Source: an uncultured Cardiobacterium sp.
GTDB taxonomy: Bacteria; Pseudomonadota; Gammaproteobacteria; Cardiobacteriales; Cardiobacteriaceae
DNA: 25,968 nucleotides
Direction of reading: 5' to 3'
NCBI RefSeq assembly: GCF_938028825.1
Contig: NZ_CALIZP010000028.1
Location: forward strand, 1-25,968
Part shown: one piece after another, positions 1-6,636 of the stretch
Numbering within the stretch: position 1 is the stretch's first letter
How the letters are laid out: every line of letters starts with the position of its first letter
The notes under the pieces: model-generated
What the model saw: only the letters and a program-made list of their open reading frames with translations
Database searches by the model: none
What the model was told of the DNA's origin: nothing
Translations under genes and position numbers: made by a program

Positions 1-958
1 GGTAGTCGGCGCTGATGGTGGCGGCGAGGTATTCGCCGGTGCAGCCGGAGCCGTAGCTGAAGAGGCCGACGGTTTTGCCGGCGAGGTCGTCGCGGTTGTC
101 GAGCAGGGCGGCGAGGCTGGTGTAGAGCGAAGCGGTGTAGCTGTTGCCGGTGTCGCGGCTGTAAGTCAGGCCGGGGGCGAGGGTGGCGTCTTCGGCGCGG
201 GTGTTGTTGATGCGGGCGAGGTGGGCGTGCGCCTTGATGCCCATTTTGTTGAAGGGCAGGTGGTAGCAATAGGCGGCGTGGGCGTCGTAGGGCAGGCCGC
301 CGTTCGTGCGGTAGTCCTGCCAGGCGTGTTCGAGGGCTTTCAGGTAGGCGAGCGTCGAATATTTGCCGTCCACCAGCGGGGTTTTGCGGTAGTTCGGCCG
401 CCAGAAGTCCATGATGTCTTCGCTGTACAGGCCGCTTTCCGGGGCGATGGCGGCGAGGCGCGGCTCGGCGCTGATGAGCATGGCGACCGCTGCCGCGCCC
501 TGGGTCGGCTCGGCGGGGCCGTTCAGATCGTATCGGGCGATGTCGGAGGCAAGGATGAGGACTTTGCGCGCGGGGCGGCGGGCAACGAGGGCGCAGGCGA
601 ATTGCAGGGCGGCGGTGGCGCTGTAGCAGGCCTGTTTGAGTTCGACGGTGCGGCTGTTGGCGGGGAGGTTGAGCAGGCGGTGCACGCTGACGGCGGCAGA
701 TTTGGCCTGATCCACGCTGCTTTCGGTGGCGAAGAGGACGGTGTCAATGCCGTCCGTGCCGCAGTCACGCAGGAGAGGGGCGGCGGCGTTGGCGGCCATG
801 CTGATGATGTCTTCGTCGTGCGGCGGGATGCTCATCCGTGCCTGACCGATACCGAGGCGGTATTTGGCGGGGTCGATGTGGTGTTGCGCGGCGAGGGTGG
901 CGAGCTCAAGGTAGTAGTGCGGGGTGTAGAAGCTGAGTTGGTCGATGCCGATGTTCAT
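1..958 (-). CDS. mvaS: Hydroxymethylglutaryl-CoA synthase, 3' end beyond window
   Basis: Condenses acetyl-CoA with acetoacetyl-CoA to HMG-CoA, the first committed step of the mevalonate route to isoprenoids; cytosolic. About 319 codons are visible and the usual length is ~385-390, so the C-terminus lies left of the window. The translation (starting MNIGIDQLSFYTPHYYLELA) contains the thiolase-fold catalytic triad at the positions known for Staphylococcus aureus MvaS: Glu79 in ATESSVDQ, Cys111 in ELKQACYSATAAL and His233 in CYHLPFNKMG. GSGCTGEY near the visible end is also typical. The start is the ATG at 958-956; no strong Shine-Dalgarno precedes it, but an extended -10 lies 70 nt upstream. 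The nearest gene upstream is a broken membrane protein on the same strand. Family assignment is firm; whether other mevalonate genes follow to the left cannot be seen. Confidence 0.95.
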   Translation of the reverse strand, partial: MNIGIDQLSFYTPHYYLELATLAAQHHIDPAKYRLGIGQARMSIPPHDEDIISMAANAAAPLLRDCGTDGIDTVLFATESSVDQAKSAAVSVHRLLNLPANSRTVELKQACYSATAALQFACALVARRPARKVLILASDIARYDLNGPAEPTQGAAAVAMLISAEPRLAAIAPESGLYSEDIMDFWRPNYRKTPLVDGKYSTLAYLKALEHAWQDYRTNGGLPYDAHAAYCYHLPFNKMGIKAHAHLARINNTRAEDATLAPGLTYSRDTGNSYTASLYTSLAALLDNRDDLAGKTVGLFSYGSGCTGEYLAATISADY

Positions 959-1028
959 GATGGGGTGGCTCGCGTGATGTTTTTTGAGGTTTTGGTGGGG
1001 AAGCCCGCCGGGGCGCGGCAGCGCGCGG

Positions 1029-1034
1029 ATTATA
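1029..1034 (-). promoter_or_regulatory. Extended -10 of mvaS promoter
   Basis: On the minus strand the sequence reads TGCTATAAT followed by CCGCGCGC, an extended -10 with a GC-rich discriminator. No good -35 hexamer lies 16-18 nt upstream. The -10 ends 70 nt before the mvaS ATG. Confidence 0.55.
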
Positions 1035-1047
1035 GCATGGGGGTTTT

Positions 1048-1062
1048 CTTCACTTTGTGAAG
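1048..1062. promoter_or_regulatory. Inverted repeat upstream of mvaS -10, possible operator
   Basis: CTTCAC-ttt-GTGAAG is a perfect 6-bp inverted repeat with a 3-nt spacer. It starts 14 nt upstream of the mvaS -10, overlapping where a -35 would be. The placement suits a repressor or activator site, but no regulator is identified and a chance palindrome is possible. Confidence 0.3.
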
Positions 1063-1141
1063 CCACCGGGCGGTCAAAGTCTATTTTATCGGGAGAGATA
1101 ACGGGAAATGCACGGTATATCGCGGGCAGTGTGACAGGTAT

Positions 1142-1157
1142 AGGGCTCTTTAGCCCT
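1142..1157 (-). terminator. Weak hairpin after the membrane-protein gene
   Basis: AGGGCT-cttt-AGCCCT forms a 6-bp stem immediately after the stop codon. There is no clear T tract on the minus strand, so it may be only a stabilising hairpin. Confidence 0.25.
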
Positions 1158-1909
1158 TTATGTTTTCGCCATCCATTTTTTGGGCGGGTTTTTCAGGTTG
1201 TAAAGGGTTTCCATGTCGTCTATTTCTTCATCGCGGCGTTCATGATTCAGATAGAAAACATTGCAAAACAGTCCATACAGCATGAGTTGCACCAGCATGA
1301 TGGTGCTATAGCACAATATGGTCGCCGCAAAAAACATATCTTCTGTTTCCAGCAGACATAATATTTCCGCGCACTTCGCGGAAGGATGCTGCATATCTGC
1401 AAATAAATAAAAGAGAAACAGGAAAAACACCATGATGGGAAAACCGAGCAGGATAAGAAAGTATATCCGCAAAGGGTATTGATAATAGATATATCGCCGC
1501 AGCCAGTATAAATGGCGGCGGTATTTTGTCATTATCCCTGTTTGCAGCAGGGCAATCATCAGGGCAAGGAAGGCGCTGTAATTCCAGCCATGCGGTGAGC
1601 GGACGGGAATGTGCAGCCATACAAAAAGGCGGTAAAAGAAGGCGTTGATGGCGTCTTTGTCCCCCAAATAAATCAGCACAGCCAGGGCAAGATAGGCGGG
1701 AAACAGCAGCACTACCCATTTCAGCCATTGCCACGAGATATGGTTTTGTATTTTCCCGGCAGCATGCAGGAATCCCGATATGGCATAGTTGTCGATAAAT
1801 GCCAGCGTTTTTTCCGGTTATCCAGGGCCTTGATGGGCAGAGTGATTTTTTCGCGAATGCTGCTATGGGTATCCGTCAGGAAACAGGTAATGGTTTCGTG
1901 AGTGGACAT
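1158..1909 (-). pseudogene. Multi-pass membrane protein, frameshifted in an A6 tract
   Basis: I do not recognise the family. From the ATG at 1909 the frame reads MSTHETITCFLTDTHSS through LDNRKK and then terminates soon after. In the -1 frame, reading resumes directly after the A6 run (1808-1813) as TLAFIDNYAISGFLHAAGK and continues without a stop to TAA at 1158-1160. One extra A would give a single 250-residue protein with about four hydrophobic segments (one around KWVVLLFPAYLALAVLIYLG, one near YSAFLALMIALL, a long pair PLRIYFLILLGFPIMVFF and MFFAATILCYSTIMLVQLML) and a charged C-terminus. As it stands, only a GTG-start product from 1712 (184 residues) could be made in the second frame. 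It lies 59 nt downstream of gcvT and is more AT-rich than its neighbours. Sequencing error, true decay or ribosomal slippage could each explain the break. Confidence 0.6.
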
Positions 1910-1932
1910 GGGATTTTCAAGGTCATAGAAAT

Positions 1933-1950
1933 CCCCCGCATGGGCGGGGG
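1933..1950 (-). terminator. GC hairpin downstream of gcvT
   Basis: CCCCCGC-atgg-GCGGGGG is a perfect 7-bp GC stem 19 nt after the gcvT stop. The following minus-strand sequence is only mildly T-rich, so termination may be partial and the next gene could be read through. Confidence 0.4.
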
Positions 1951-1968
1951 ACACGGATCGGTGCGGGC

Positions 1969-3072
1969 TTATTTTTTGTAGTCCTTGCGCACAAAGGGCA
2001 TGGCGACAATTTCGATCGGCACGTCTTTGTCGCGCACTTTGGCGGTGAGCCTGGTGCCGACGGCGGCGAGGTCGGTGCGGACGTAGCCCATCGCGACCGG
2101 CGCGTTCACGGTAGCCCCGAAGCCGCCGCTGGTGATGTCGCCGACTTTTTCGCCGTTCAGGAAGATTTCGGTATGGGCGCGCACCGGGGCGCGGCCCTCG
2201 ATGGTGAAGCCGACGCGTTTGCGCGGCGCGCCTGCTTCGATGTGGCGGGCGACGATGTCGGCCCCCGGATAGCCGCCGGCGCGGTCGCCGCCGGGACGGC
2301 GCACTTTCTGGATGGCCCAGATGAGCGAGGCTTCGATGGGGCTGGTGGTGGTGTCGATGTCGTTGCCGTAGAGGCAGAGTCCCGCTTCGAGGCGCAGGCT
2401 GTCGCGCGCGCCGAGGCCGATGGGTTTGACGCGCGGGTCGCTGCACAGCGCATCGGCGAAGGCGACGACTTTGTCGTTCGGCACGGAGATTTCATAGCCG
2501 TCTTCCCCGGTGTAGCCGGAACGGCTGACCCAGCAGTCCGCGCCGAGGATGGTGAAGGCACCGCCGTGCATGAAGGTGAGGTCGCGCACTTTCGGCTCGA
2601 TGGCGGCGAGCACGTCCACCGCTTCCGGCCCTTGCAGGGCAAGCAGGGCGCGGTCCGCCCACCATTCGACCTTGCAATCCGGCAGGCCGGCTCGCAGCTT
2701 GGCGAAGTCGGCGTCTTTGCAGGCGGCGTTGACGACGACGTAGAAATCGTTGGCGCGGCGGGTCAGCATCAGGTCGTCATCAATACCGCCCTGGGCGTTC
2801 ATCAACAGCGCATAGCGTTGCTGGTTGACTTCAAGCCCTTGCAGGTCCACGGGCAGCAGGCGTTCCAGGCTGGTGGCGACATCGGCGCCGCTGACGATGA
2901 CCTGTCCCATGTGCGAAACATCGAAGAGGCCGGCGTGTTTGCGTGTCCACTGGTGCTCTTTGACGATGCCTTCCGCGTATTGCACCGGCATGGCGTAGCC
3001 GGCGAAGGGGACGATTTTGGCGCCGTGGGCGACGTGCCAATCGTAGAGGGCGGTGCGTTTTTCTGTGCTCAT
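1969..3072 (-). CDS. gcvT: Aminomethyltransferase, glycine cleavage T protein
   Basis: T protein of the glycine cleavage system. It transfers the aminomethyl carbon from lipoyl-H protein to tetrahydrofolate, giving methylene-THF and ammonia; cytosolic. The 367 residues match the family length (E. coli 364). Family landmarks are FAGYAMPVQY near residue 24, HAGLFDVSHMGQ near 46, the folate-site acidic stretch GGIDDDLM at 95-102 (equivalent to E. coli Asp101), SRSGYTGEDGYE and LEAGLCLYGNDID. The start is supported by AAGGAGA 6-7 nt upstream of the ATG. It is divergent from infA, with ~145 bp between them. gcvP lies ~22 kb away in this window and gcvH is not seen, so the system is not one operon here. 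Confidence 0.97.
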   Translation of the reverse strand: MSTEKRTALYDWHVAHGAKIVPFAGYAMPVQYAEGIVKEHQWTRKHAGLFDVSHMGQVIVSGADVATSLERLLPVDLQGLEVNQQRYALLMNAQGGIDDDLMLTRRANDFYVVVNAACKDADFAKLRAGLPDCKVEWWADRALLALQGPEAVDVLAAIEPKVRDLTFMHGGAFTILGADCWVSRSGYTGEDGYEISVPNDKVVAFADALCSDPRVKPIGLGARDSLRLEAGLCLYGNDIDTTTSPIEASLIWAIQKVRRPGGDRAGGYPGADIVARHIEAGAPRKRVGFTIEGRAPVRAHTEIFLNGEKVGDITSGGFGATVNAPVAMGYVRTDLAAVGTRLTAKVRDKDVPIEIVAMPFVRKDYKK

Positions 3073-3124
3073 GCGAGTCTCCTTATGTTGGGGGGATGTT
3101 GAAGTTTGAGGCTTCTTGTGAAGT

Positions 3125-3130
3125 ATTATA
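3125..3130 (-). promoter_or_regulatory. -10 of gcvT promoter
   Basis: A consensus TATAAT on the minus strand lies 52 nt upstream of the gcvT ATG. The -35 region is poor. The leader is too short for a glycine riboswitch. Confidence 0.45.
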
Positions 3131-3157
3131 CGGCTTTTCCGCCCGTCCTGCGGATAA

Positions 3158-3186
3158 TTGTATTTATAACGGTAGCTTGCTAGAAT
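3158..3186 (+). promoter_or_regulatory. Sigma-70-like promoter of infA
   Basis: -35 TTGTAT (3158-3163), a 17-nt spacer and an extended -10 TGC-TAGAAT (3181-3186), followed by CCGCGCG. It ends 30 nt before the infA ATG. Confidence 0.6.
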
Positions 3187-3216
3187 CCGCGCGTTTTTTC
3201 ATCCTCACAGGTAACC

Positions 3217-3435
3217 ATGTCCAAAGAAGAAAATATCGAAATGATCGGCACCGTGGTAGAAAGTCTGCCCAACACCACCTTCCGCGTCGAACTGGAAAAC
3301 GGCCACATGATCAACGCCCACATTTCCGGCCGCATGCGCAAACACTACATCCGCATCCTCACCGGCGACAAAGTCAAAGTAGAAATGACGCCGTACGACC
3401 TCAGCAAAGGCCGCATCATCTTCCGCGAAAAATAA
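3217..3435 (+). CDS. infA: Translation initiation factor IF-1
   Basis: Binds the 30S ribosomal A site during initiation together with IF-2 and IF-3. At 72 residues it has the canonical length, and the single OB-fold S1-type domain covers the whole protein. Landmarks are GTVVESLPNTTFRVELENGH at residues 11-30, ISGRMRKHYIRI and DKVKVEMTPYDL, ending GRIIFREK. The ATG at 3217 is preceded by CAGGTAA. It is transcribed alone between its own promoter and a strong terminator. Bacterial IF-1 is highly conserved and the call is secure. Confidence 0.98.
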   Translation: MSKEENIEMIGTVVESLPNTTFRVELENGHMINAHISGRMRKHYIRILTGDKVKVEMTPYDLSKGRIIFREK

Positions 3436-3449
3436 CCACCACCGTACAG

Positions 3450-3474
3450 AAGCCCGCAGCAAGCGGGCTTTTTT
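3450..3474 (+). terminator. Intrinsic terminator of infA
   Basis: AAGCCCGC-agcaa-GCGGGCTT, an 8-bp stem with a run of six T at its 3' edge, 15 nt after the infA stop codon. Confidence 0.85.
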
Positions 3475-3492
3475 CATCAGGAACACAACACC

Positions 3493-4017
3493 ATGCACAG
3501 CATCATCAGCGACGCCGCCGCCATCGGCACCGCCGCGCAACAACTCGACGCCGGCCTGCGCGCCGCCCTACCCGCGCGTATCGACTGCACCGTGGGCGGT
3601 GCCGGCGGCAGTTTTGCCGCGACCGTCGCCTATTCGCCCGACCTCAATCTCTGGTACGCCGCGCAGCACAACGGTAAGACCTATTGGCACGGCTTCGGCA
3701 ACGGCGCGCCGCAAGCGGGAAAAAAAGTGGCGCTTGCGAGCGAAATCAACATCCCGGCGGCGGGGGTGAACCGTGCGCTTTCCGGCGCATTGGCAACAGA
3801 CGGTGCCGGACGGGTGTGGCTGCTGCACCGGGGCAAAATCCGGGGCGGCAAGGCGCTGTTCTTCGCCCATTACAGCGGCGCGACCGTGACCGTCGCGGAT
3901 GGCGGCAAGGAAGACACCTGCGCCCTCATCGGCGCGGTGGACGATCCGGCCATCGCCGCCCACATCGCCCGCTTCGTCGCAGAAGTGGCGCGTATCAAGG
4001 CAGCGGCGAAACCATGA
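3493..4017 (+). CDS. Hypothetical 174-residue protein
   Basis: The function is not recognised. No signal peptide is evident, so it is probably cytosolic. The N-terminal ~30 residues look like an alpha-helical cap; the core holds YSPDLNLWYAAQHNGKTYWHGFG near residues 47-69, EINIPAAGVNRALSGALATD near 84-103, VWLLHRGKIRGGKALFF near 108-124, and an amphipathic helix at the end (IAAHIARFVAEVARIK). The core resembles, from memory, a module found in larger nuclease or restriction-associated proteins (motifs of the type EINxPxxGxNR and LLHRGKIGGG), but this is unverified. It starts 18 nt after the infA terminator with CAGGAAC as ribosome-binding site and has no obvious promoter of its own, so it may depend on read-through. 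Confidence 0.7.
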   Translation: MHSIISDAAAIGTAAQQLDAGLRAALPARIDCTVGGAGGSFAATVAYSPDLNLWYAAQHNGKTYWHGFGNGAPQAGKKVALASEINIPAAGVNRALSGALATDGAGRVWLLHRGKIRGGKALFFAHYSGATVTVADGGKEDTCALIGAVDDPAIAAHIARFVAEVARIKAAAKP

Positions 4018-4052
4018 AGCGGTGAAGCACCGGGCGCATACGGGCGCCGTGT

Positions 4053-4058
4053 TATCAT
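4053..4058 (+). promoter_or_regulatory. Possible -10 for the small periplasmic protein gene
   Basis: TATCAT followed by TGCGCC, 48 nt before the ATG at 4107. No convincing -35. Confidence 0.3.
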
Positions 4059-4106
4059 TGCGCCGCCTTCGGGCATCCCTCTAACCCTTAACCATAAGGA
4101 AACTGT

Positions 4107-4391
4107 ATGAAAAAATTCGTTCTTGCTTCCCTGATTGCCGCCGCATTCCCGACCGCCGCCCTCGCCGGTTCCTGCGACGACTATTACAAAAAATCGGAAG
4201 AAGACCTGAAAAAAGACGGCAATTACAGCGAACAGGCGATGAAAATCATCAAAGACCAGGTCGCCGCCGTCTCCGCCGACCAGCAGGAAGCCTTCTGCAA
4301 GGCAGCGCTGGAAAGCTTCAATGCCGCCGATAAAGACGCCGGCAGCGACAAGGATGATGCCGAAGACAAAGAAGACGAAGCCAAAGGCTGA
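4107..4391 (+). CDS. Small secreted protein with charged C-terminal tail
   Basis: This 94-residue protein is not assigned to a named family. A classical Sec signal peptide occupies residues 1-20 (MKKF, hydrophobic LASLIAAAFPTAA, cleavage after ALA). The mature part has two cysteines, one at residue 23 (GSCDDYY) and one near 64 (EAFCKAAL), well placed for a single disulfide across a two-helix hairpin. From about residue 72 the protein is almost entirely Asp, Glu, Lys and Ala (DKDAGSDKDDAEDKEDEAKG) and is likely disordered. The start is supported by AAGGAAA at 8 nt. It is monocistronic: it has its own terminator and a possible -10 upstream. A periplasmic location is inferred. Confidence 0.8.
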   Translation: MKKFVLASLIAAAFPTAALAGSCDDYYKKSEEDLKKDGNYSEQAMKIIKDQVAAVSADQQEAFCKAALESFNAADKDAGSDKDDAEDKEDEAKG

Positions 4392-4409
4392 GTTGAGCAT
4401 TTTCGCCGG

Positions 4410-4435
4410 GCCGAACCTGCGGGTTCGGCTTTTTT
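4410..4435 (+). terminator. Intrinsic terminator
   Basis: GCCGAACC-tgcg-GGTTCGGC followed by TTTTTT, 19 nt after the stop of the small periplasmic protein. Confidence 0.85.
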
Positions 4436-4509
4436 ATGCGCGGCGGGGCGGCGGTCGGCAGCGCGCCGCAGACAGTACAACCAACCATATCAGCCCTATT
4501 TGAAGCGAC

Positions 4510-4515
4510 TATAAT
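4510..4515 (+). promoter_or_regulatory. -10 for the threonine-aldolase-like gene
   Basis: Consensus TATAAT followed by CCGCGCC, 24 nt before the ATG at 4539. The -35 region is weak. Confidence 0.45.
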
Positions 4516-4538
4516 CCGCGCCTTTGCGGAGATTCCCC

Positions 4539-5576
4539 ATGCCTTCCTTCGGTAACGACTACCTCGCCGGTTGTCATCCGGCCATCCTCGAACGCCTCAT
4601 CGCCAGCAACCTCGACCAAACCCCCGGCTACGGTCTCGACCCCTACTGCGACGCCGCCCGTGCGAAAATCCGCGCCGCCATCGGCGATGAAACCGCCGAC
4701 GTGCATTTCCTTGTCGGCGGCACGCAGACCAATGCCACCGTCATCGCCCACATCCTGCGTCCGCATCAGGGGGTAATTGCCGCCGAAGAAGCGCATATTG
4801 CGACACACGAAACCGGTGCCATCGAAGCTGCGGGGCACAAAGTGCTGACCCTGCCCGCCGCCGACGGCAAACTGACGGCGGCGCAAGTGCAGGACTTCTT
4901 CATGCGGTACTACGCGGCCAGCGGCATCAAGGAGCACATCGTGCAGCCCGGCATGGTGTACATCTCGCAGCCAACCGAACTCGGCACCGTGTACAGCCGC
5001 GCGGAACTCGCCGCGCTGGCGCAAGTCTGCCGCCACCACAATCTGCCGCTCTTCGTCGATGGCGCGCGCCTCGGCTACGCCCTGCATCCCGAAGTCAGCG
5101 ATGTGACGCTTGCCGACCTCGCCGCGCTGGCGGACGTGTTCTATATCGGCGGCACCAAATGCGGCGCGCTCTTCGGTGAAGCGGTCGTTATCACGAACGA
5201 CGCCTGCAAACCGCATTTCCGCGCGACGATGAAGCAACGTGGCGGCCTGCTCGCCAAAGGCCGCCTGCTCGGTATCCAGTTCGACACCCTTTTCAGCGAC
5301 GGCCTCTATCAGCGCATCTGCCACGACGCCATCGCCCACGCGCGCCGCATCCGCAGCGCCTTCGAGGCACGCGGCATCGCCTTTTACGGCGCCTCCACCA
5401 CCAACCAGCAATTCCCCATCCTGCCCGAAGCCGAAGCGGCGCGCTTCATCCGCGACTACGGCTTTGCCGCCTACTGGCCGGCGGAAAACGGGCAGCAAAT
5501 CGTGCGCTACTGCACCAGCTGGGCGACCACGGCGGCGGAGGTGGAAACGCTGATGGCGGCGATAACGCGGCTGTAA
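4539..5576 (+). CDS. Threonine aldolase-like PLP enzyme (beta-eliminating lyase family)
   Basis: PLP-dependent fold-type I enzyme of the low-specificity L-threonine aldolase/beta-eliminating lyase family; the expected reaction is cleavage of threonine or allo-threonine to glycine and acetaldehyde in the cytosol. From the ATG at 4539 it has 345 residues, a usual length. Visible landmarks are SFGNDYLAGCHP at the start, VGGTQTNATVIAHIL near 59-73, the cofactor Asp174 and Arg177 in LFVDGARLGYAL, and the Schiff-base lysine K207 in FYIGGTKCGAL. I prefer the ATG at 4539 over a TTG five codons upstream because GGAG sits 7-8 nt before it. Glycine made here could feed the glycine cleavage system encoded at both ends of the window. 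Exact substrate specificity cannot be told from sequence. Confidence 0.88.
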   Translation: MPSFGNDYLAGCHPAILERLIASNLDQTPGYGLDPYCDAARAKIRAAIGDETADVHFLVGGTQTNATVIAHILRPHQGVIAAEEAHIATHETGAIEAAGHKVLTLPAADGKLTAAQVQDFFMRYYAASGIKEHIVQPGMVYISQPTELGTVYSRAELAALAQVCRHHNLPLFVDGARLGYALHPEVSDVTLADLAALADVFYIGGTKCGALFGEAVVITNDACKPHFRATMKQRGGLLAKGRLLGIQFDTLFSDGLYQRICHDAIAHARRIRSAFEARGIAFYGASTTNQQFPILPEAEAARFIRDYGFAAYWPAENGQQIVRYCTSWATTAAEVETLMAAITRL

Positions 5577-5636
5577 GCGCAATGCCGGAAACAAAGGGGG
5601 GGCGGTGCCTGAAAAGTATGCCGGGCCGGACAAAAC

Positions 5637-5741
5637 CATAGTTGATGTAGTGAAAAGCCAGGTCAAAAGCTTTGAAGTGGTAGAGTAATTTCTTTGAAAA
5701 ACAATAAGTCTCCTCACAATCCGCCTGATCCTGTGCCTCAT
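5637..5741 (-). pseudogene. Remnant of an IS1-type transposase C-terminus
   Basis: On the minus strand, the frame from 5741 reads RHRIRRIVRR. After a one-base frame change near 5709-5713 it reads TYCFSKKLLYHFKAFDLAFHY and then INYGF. The pattern of a basic RLxRxVRR segment, then T-x-x-FSKKL-x-x-H-x-x-A and HYIN matches the C-terminal tail of IS1-family (InsB-like) transposases as I recall them. The rest of the transposase is absent and no terminal inverted repeats are evident, so this is a relic in the gap between two plus-strand genes. A database search would settle it. Confidence 0.5.
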
Positions 5742-5765
5742 ACCAAAATCAAAAAATAACTTGCC

Positions 5766-5823
5766 GTAGGGCGGGATTTAGCCCGCCGAAACCATGCGGA
5801 TGGTGGGCTAAAGCCCACTCTAC
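5766..5823. repeat. REP-like double palindrome
   Basis: Two hairpins side by side: GGCGGG-atttag-CCCGCC and GTGGGC-taaa-GCCCAC, bounded by GTAGGG on the left and its near-complement CTCTAC on the right, so the whole 58-bp unit is also an imperfect palindrome. This GTAGGGYGGG...GCCCACC type is known as a dispersed extragenic repeat in several proteobacteria. It sits directly beside the IS remnant and 48 nt before the next gene. Confidence 0.6.
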
Positions 5824-5871
5824 GAACTACCGATCACGATTTCCCCGCTCACCCAGACAGACATCACGCCC

Positions 5872-6567
5872 ATGCTCCGCCGCCTGACCAGAACCCTCGC
5901 CGCCCTCCTCGCCCTGCCGCTTGCCTACCTGCTCGCAGCGTGGCTGCTCGGCAGCATCGTCTTCAGCCCGGAAGACGCCACGGAGGGCGACATCACCGTG
6001 TACCTCATCACGAACGGCGTCCACACCGACCTCGCCCTGCCGCTCAAGAACGACGCCTTCGACTGGACGGGCGTCATCAACCCCGGTGATACCCGCGCCG
6101 CCGGCAGCGAGTGGCGCTACGCCGCCTTCGGCTGGGGCGATCGCGGTTTTTACGTGGAGACCCCGCACTGGCGCGACCTGAAAATCCGCACCGCCCTCGC
6201 CGCCGTGAGCGGCCTCGGCGACAGCATCATCCACGTTACCTATTACCCGGCGCTGTGGGAAAGCACACACAGCATCGCCATCCCCATGTCGCGCGAGCAC
6301 TACCGCCGCCTCGCCGCCGACATCCGTGACCAGTTCGCCCTGCACGAAGGCCGCGCCGTCATTGCCGCGCCCGCCTATGGCGACAACGACACCTTCTACG
6401 CCGCACGCGGTCATTACAGCCTTTTTCACACCTGCAACGGCTGGACCAACCACCGCCTCAAAGAGGCCGGGCTGAAACACGTCCTCTGGACACCGTTTGC
6501 ACACAGCCTGATGCGCGCCTACCGCCCGCCTGCGGACACGGCAGAAAAGCCCGCCATCCCGAATTGA
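5872..6567 (+). CDS. DUF2459/TIGR02117 family membrane-anchored protein
   Basis: 231 residues. An N-terminal hydrophobic segment (about residues 8-30, LAALLALPLAYLLAAWLLGS) serves as a signal anchor; the remainder is probably periplasmic. The conserved family core is clear: ITVYLITNGVHTDLALPL near 41-58, WRYAAFGWGDRGFYVETPHW near 80-99, the block HVTYYPALWESTHSIAIPMS, and the C-terminal HTCNGWTNHRLKEAGL, with Cys, Asn and His positions reminiscent of a papain/NlpC-like arrangement. The family (TIGR02117) is described as a conserved hypothetical that sometimes lies near urease genes; no urease is present here. The ribosome-binding site is weak. It is monocistronic, followed by a possible terminator and a convergent gene. 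Confidence 0.8.
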   Translation: MLRRLTRTLAALLALPLAYLLAAWLLGSIVFSPEDATEGDITVYLITNGVHTDLALPLKNDAFDWTGVINPGDTRAAGSEWRYAAFGWGDRGFYVETPHWRDLKIRTALAAVSGLGDSIIHVTYYPALWESTHSIAIPMSREHYRRLAADIRDQFALHEGRAVIAAPAYGDNDTFYAARGHYSLFHTCNGWTNHRLKEAGLKHVLWTPFAHSLMRAYRPPADTAEKPAIPN

Positions 6568-6570
6568 CGC

Positions 6571-6601
6571 CGCCTGCTCTTCGAACTCCGGGCAGGCGTT
6601 T
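6571..6601 (+). terminator. Possible terminator after the DUF2459 gene
   Basis: CGCCTGC and GCAGGCG pair around a 14-nt loop that itself contains TTCGAA. Only three T follow, so the call is tentative. Confidence 0.35.
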
Positions 6602-6636
6602 ATCCTCTTCGACGCAATGTGAGGCGACGTCGGCAA

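Noticed and set aside
1808..1813. Programmed -1 frameshift like dnaX
   Set aside because: The zero-frame codons are AAA AAA preceded by G, not a full X-XXY-YYZ heptamer, and no clear downstream stimulatory stem was found. Kept only as one option.
2173..3102. 309-codon open frame antisense to gcvT
   Set aside because: Composition is the mirror of gcvT codons, there is no ribosome-binding site, and it covers the intact gcvT.
3073..3216. Glycine riboswitch upstream of gcvT
   Set aside because: The gcvT leader after its -10 is only ~45 nt and lacks the conserved glycine aptamer elements.
4509..5741. 410-codon minus-strand open frame over the aldolase gene
   Set aside because: Only its first ~30 codons resemble a protein (the IS1 relic). 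The rest is antisense to a complete PLP enzyme.
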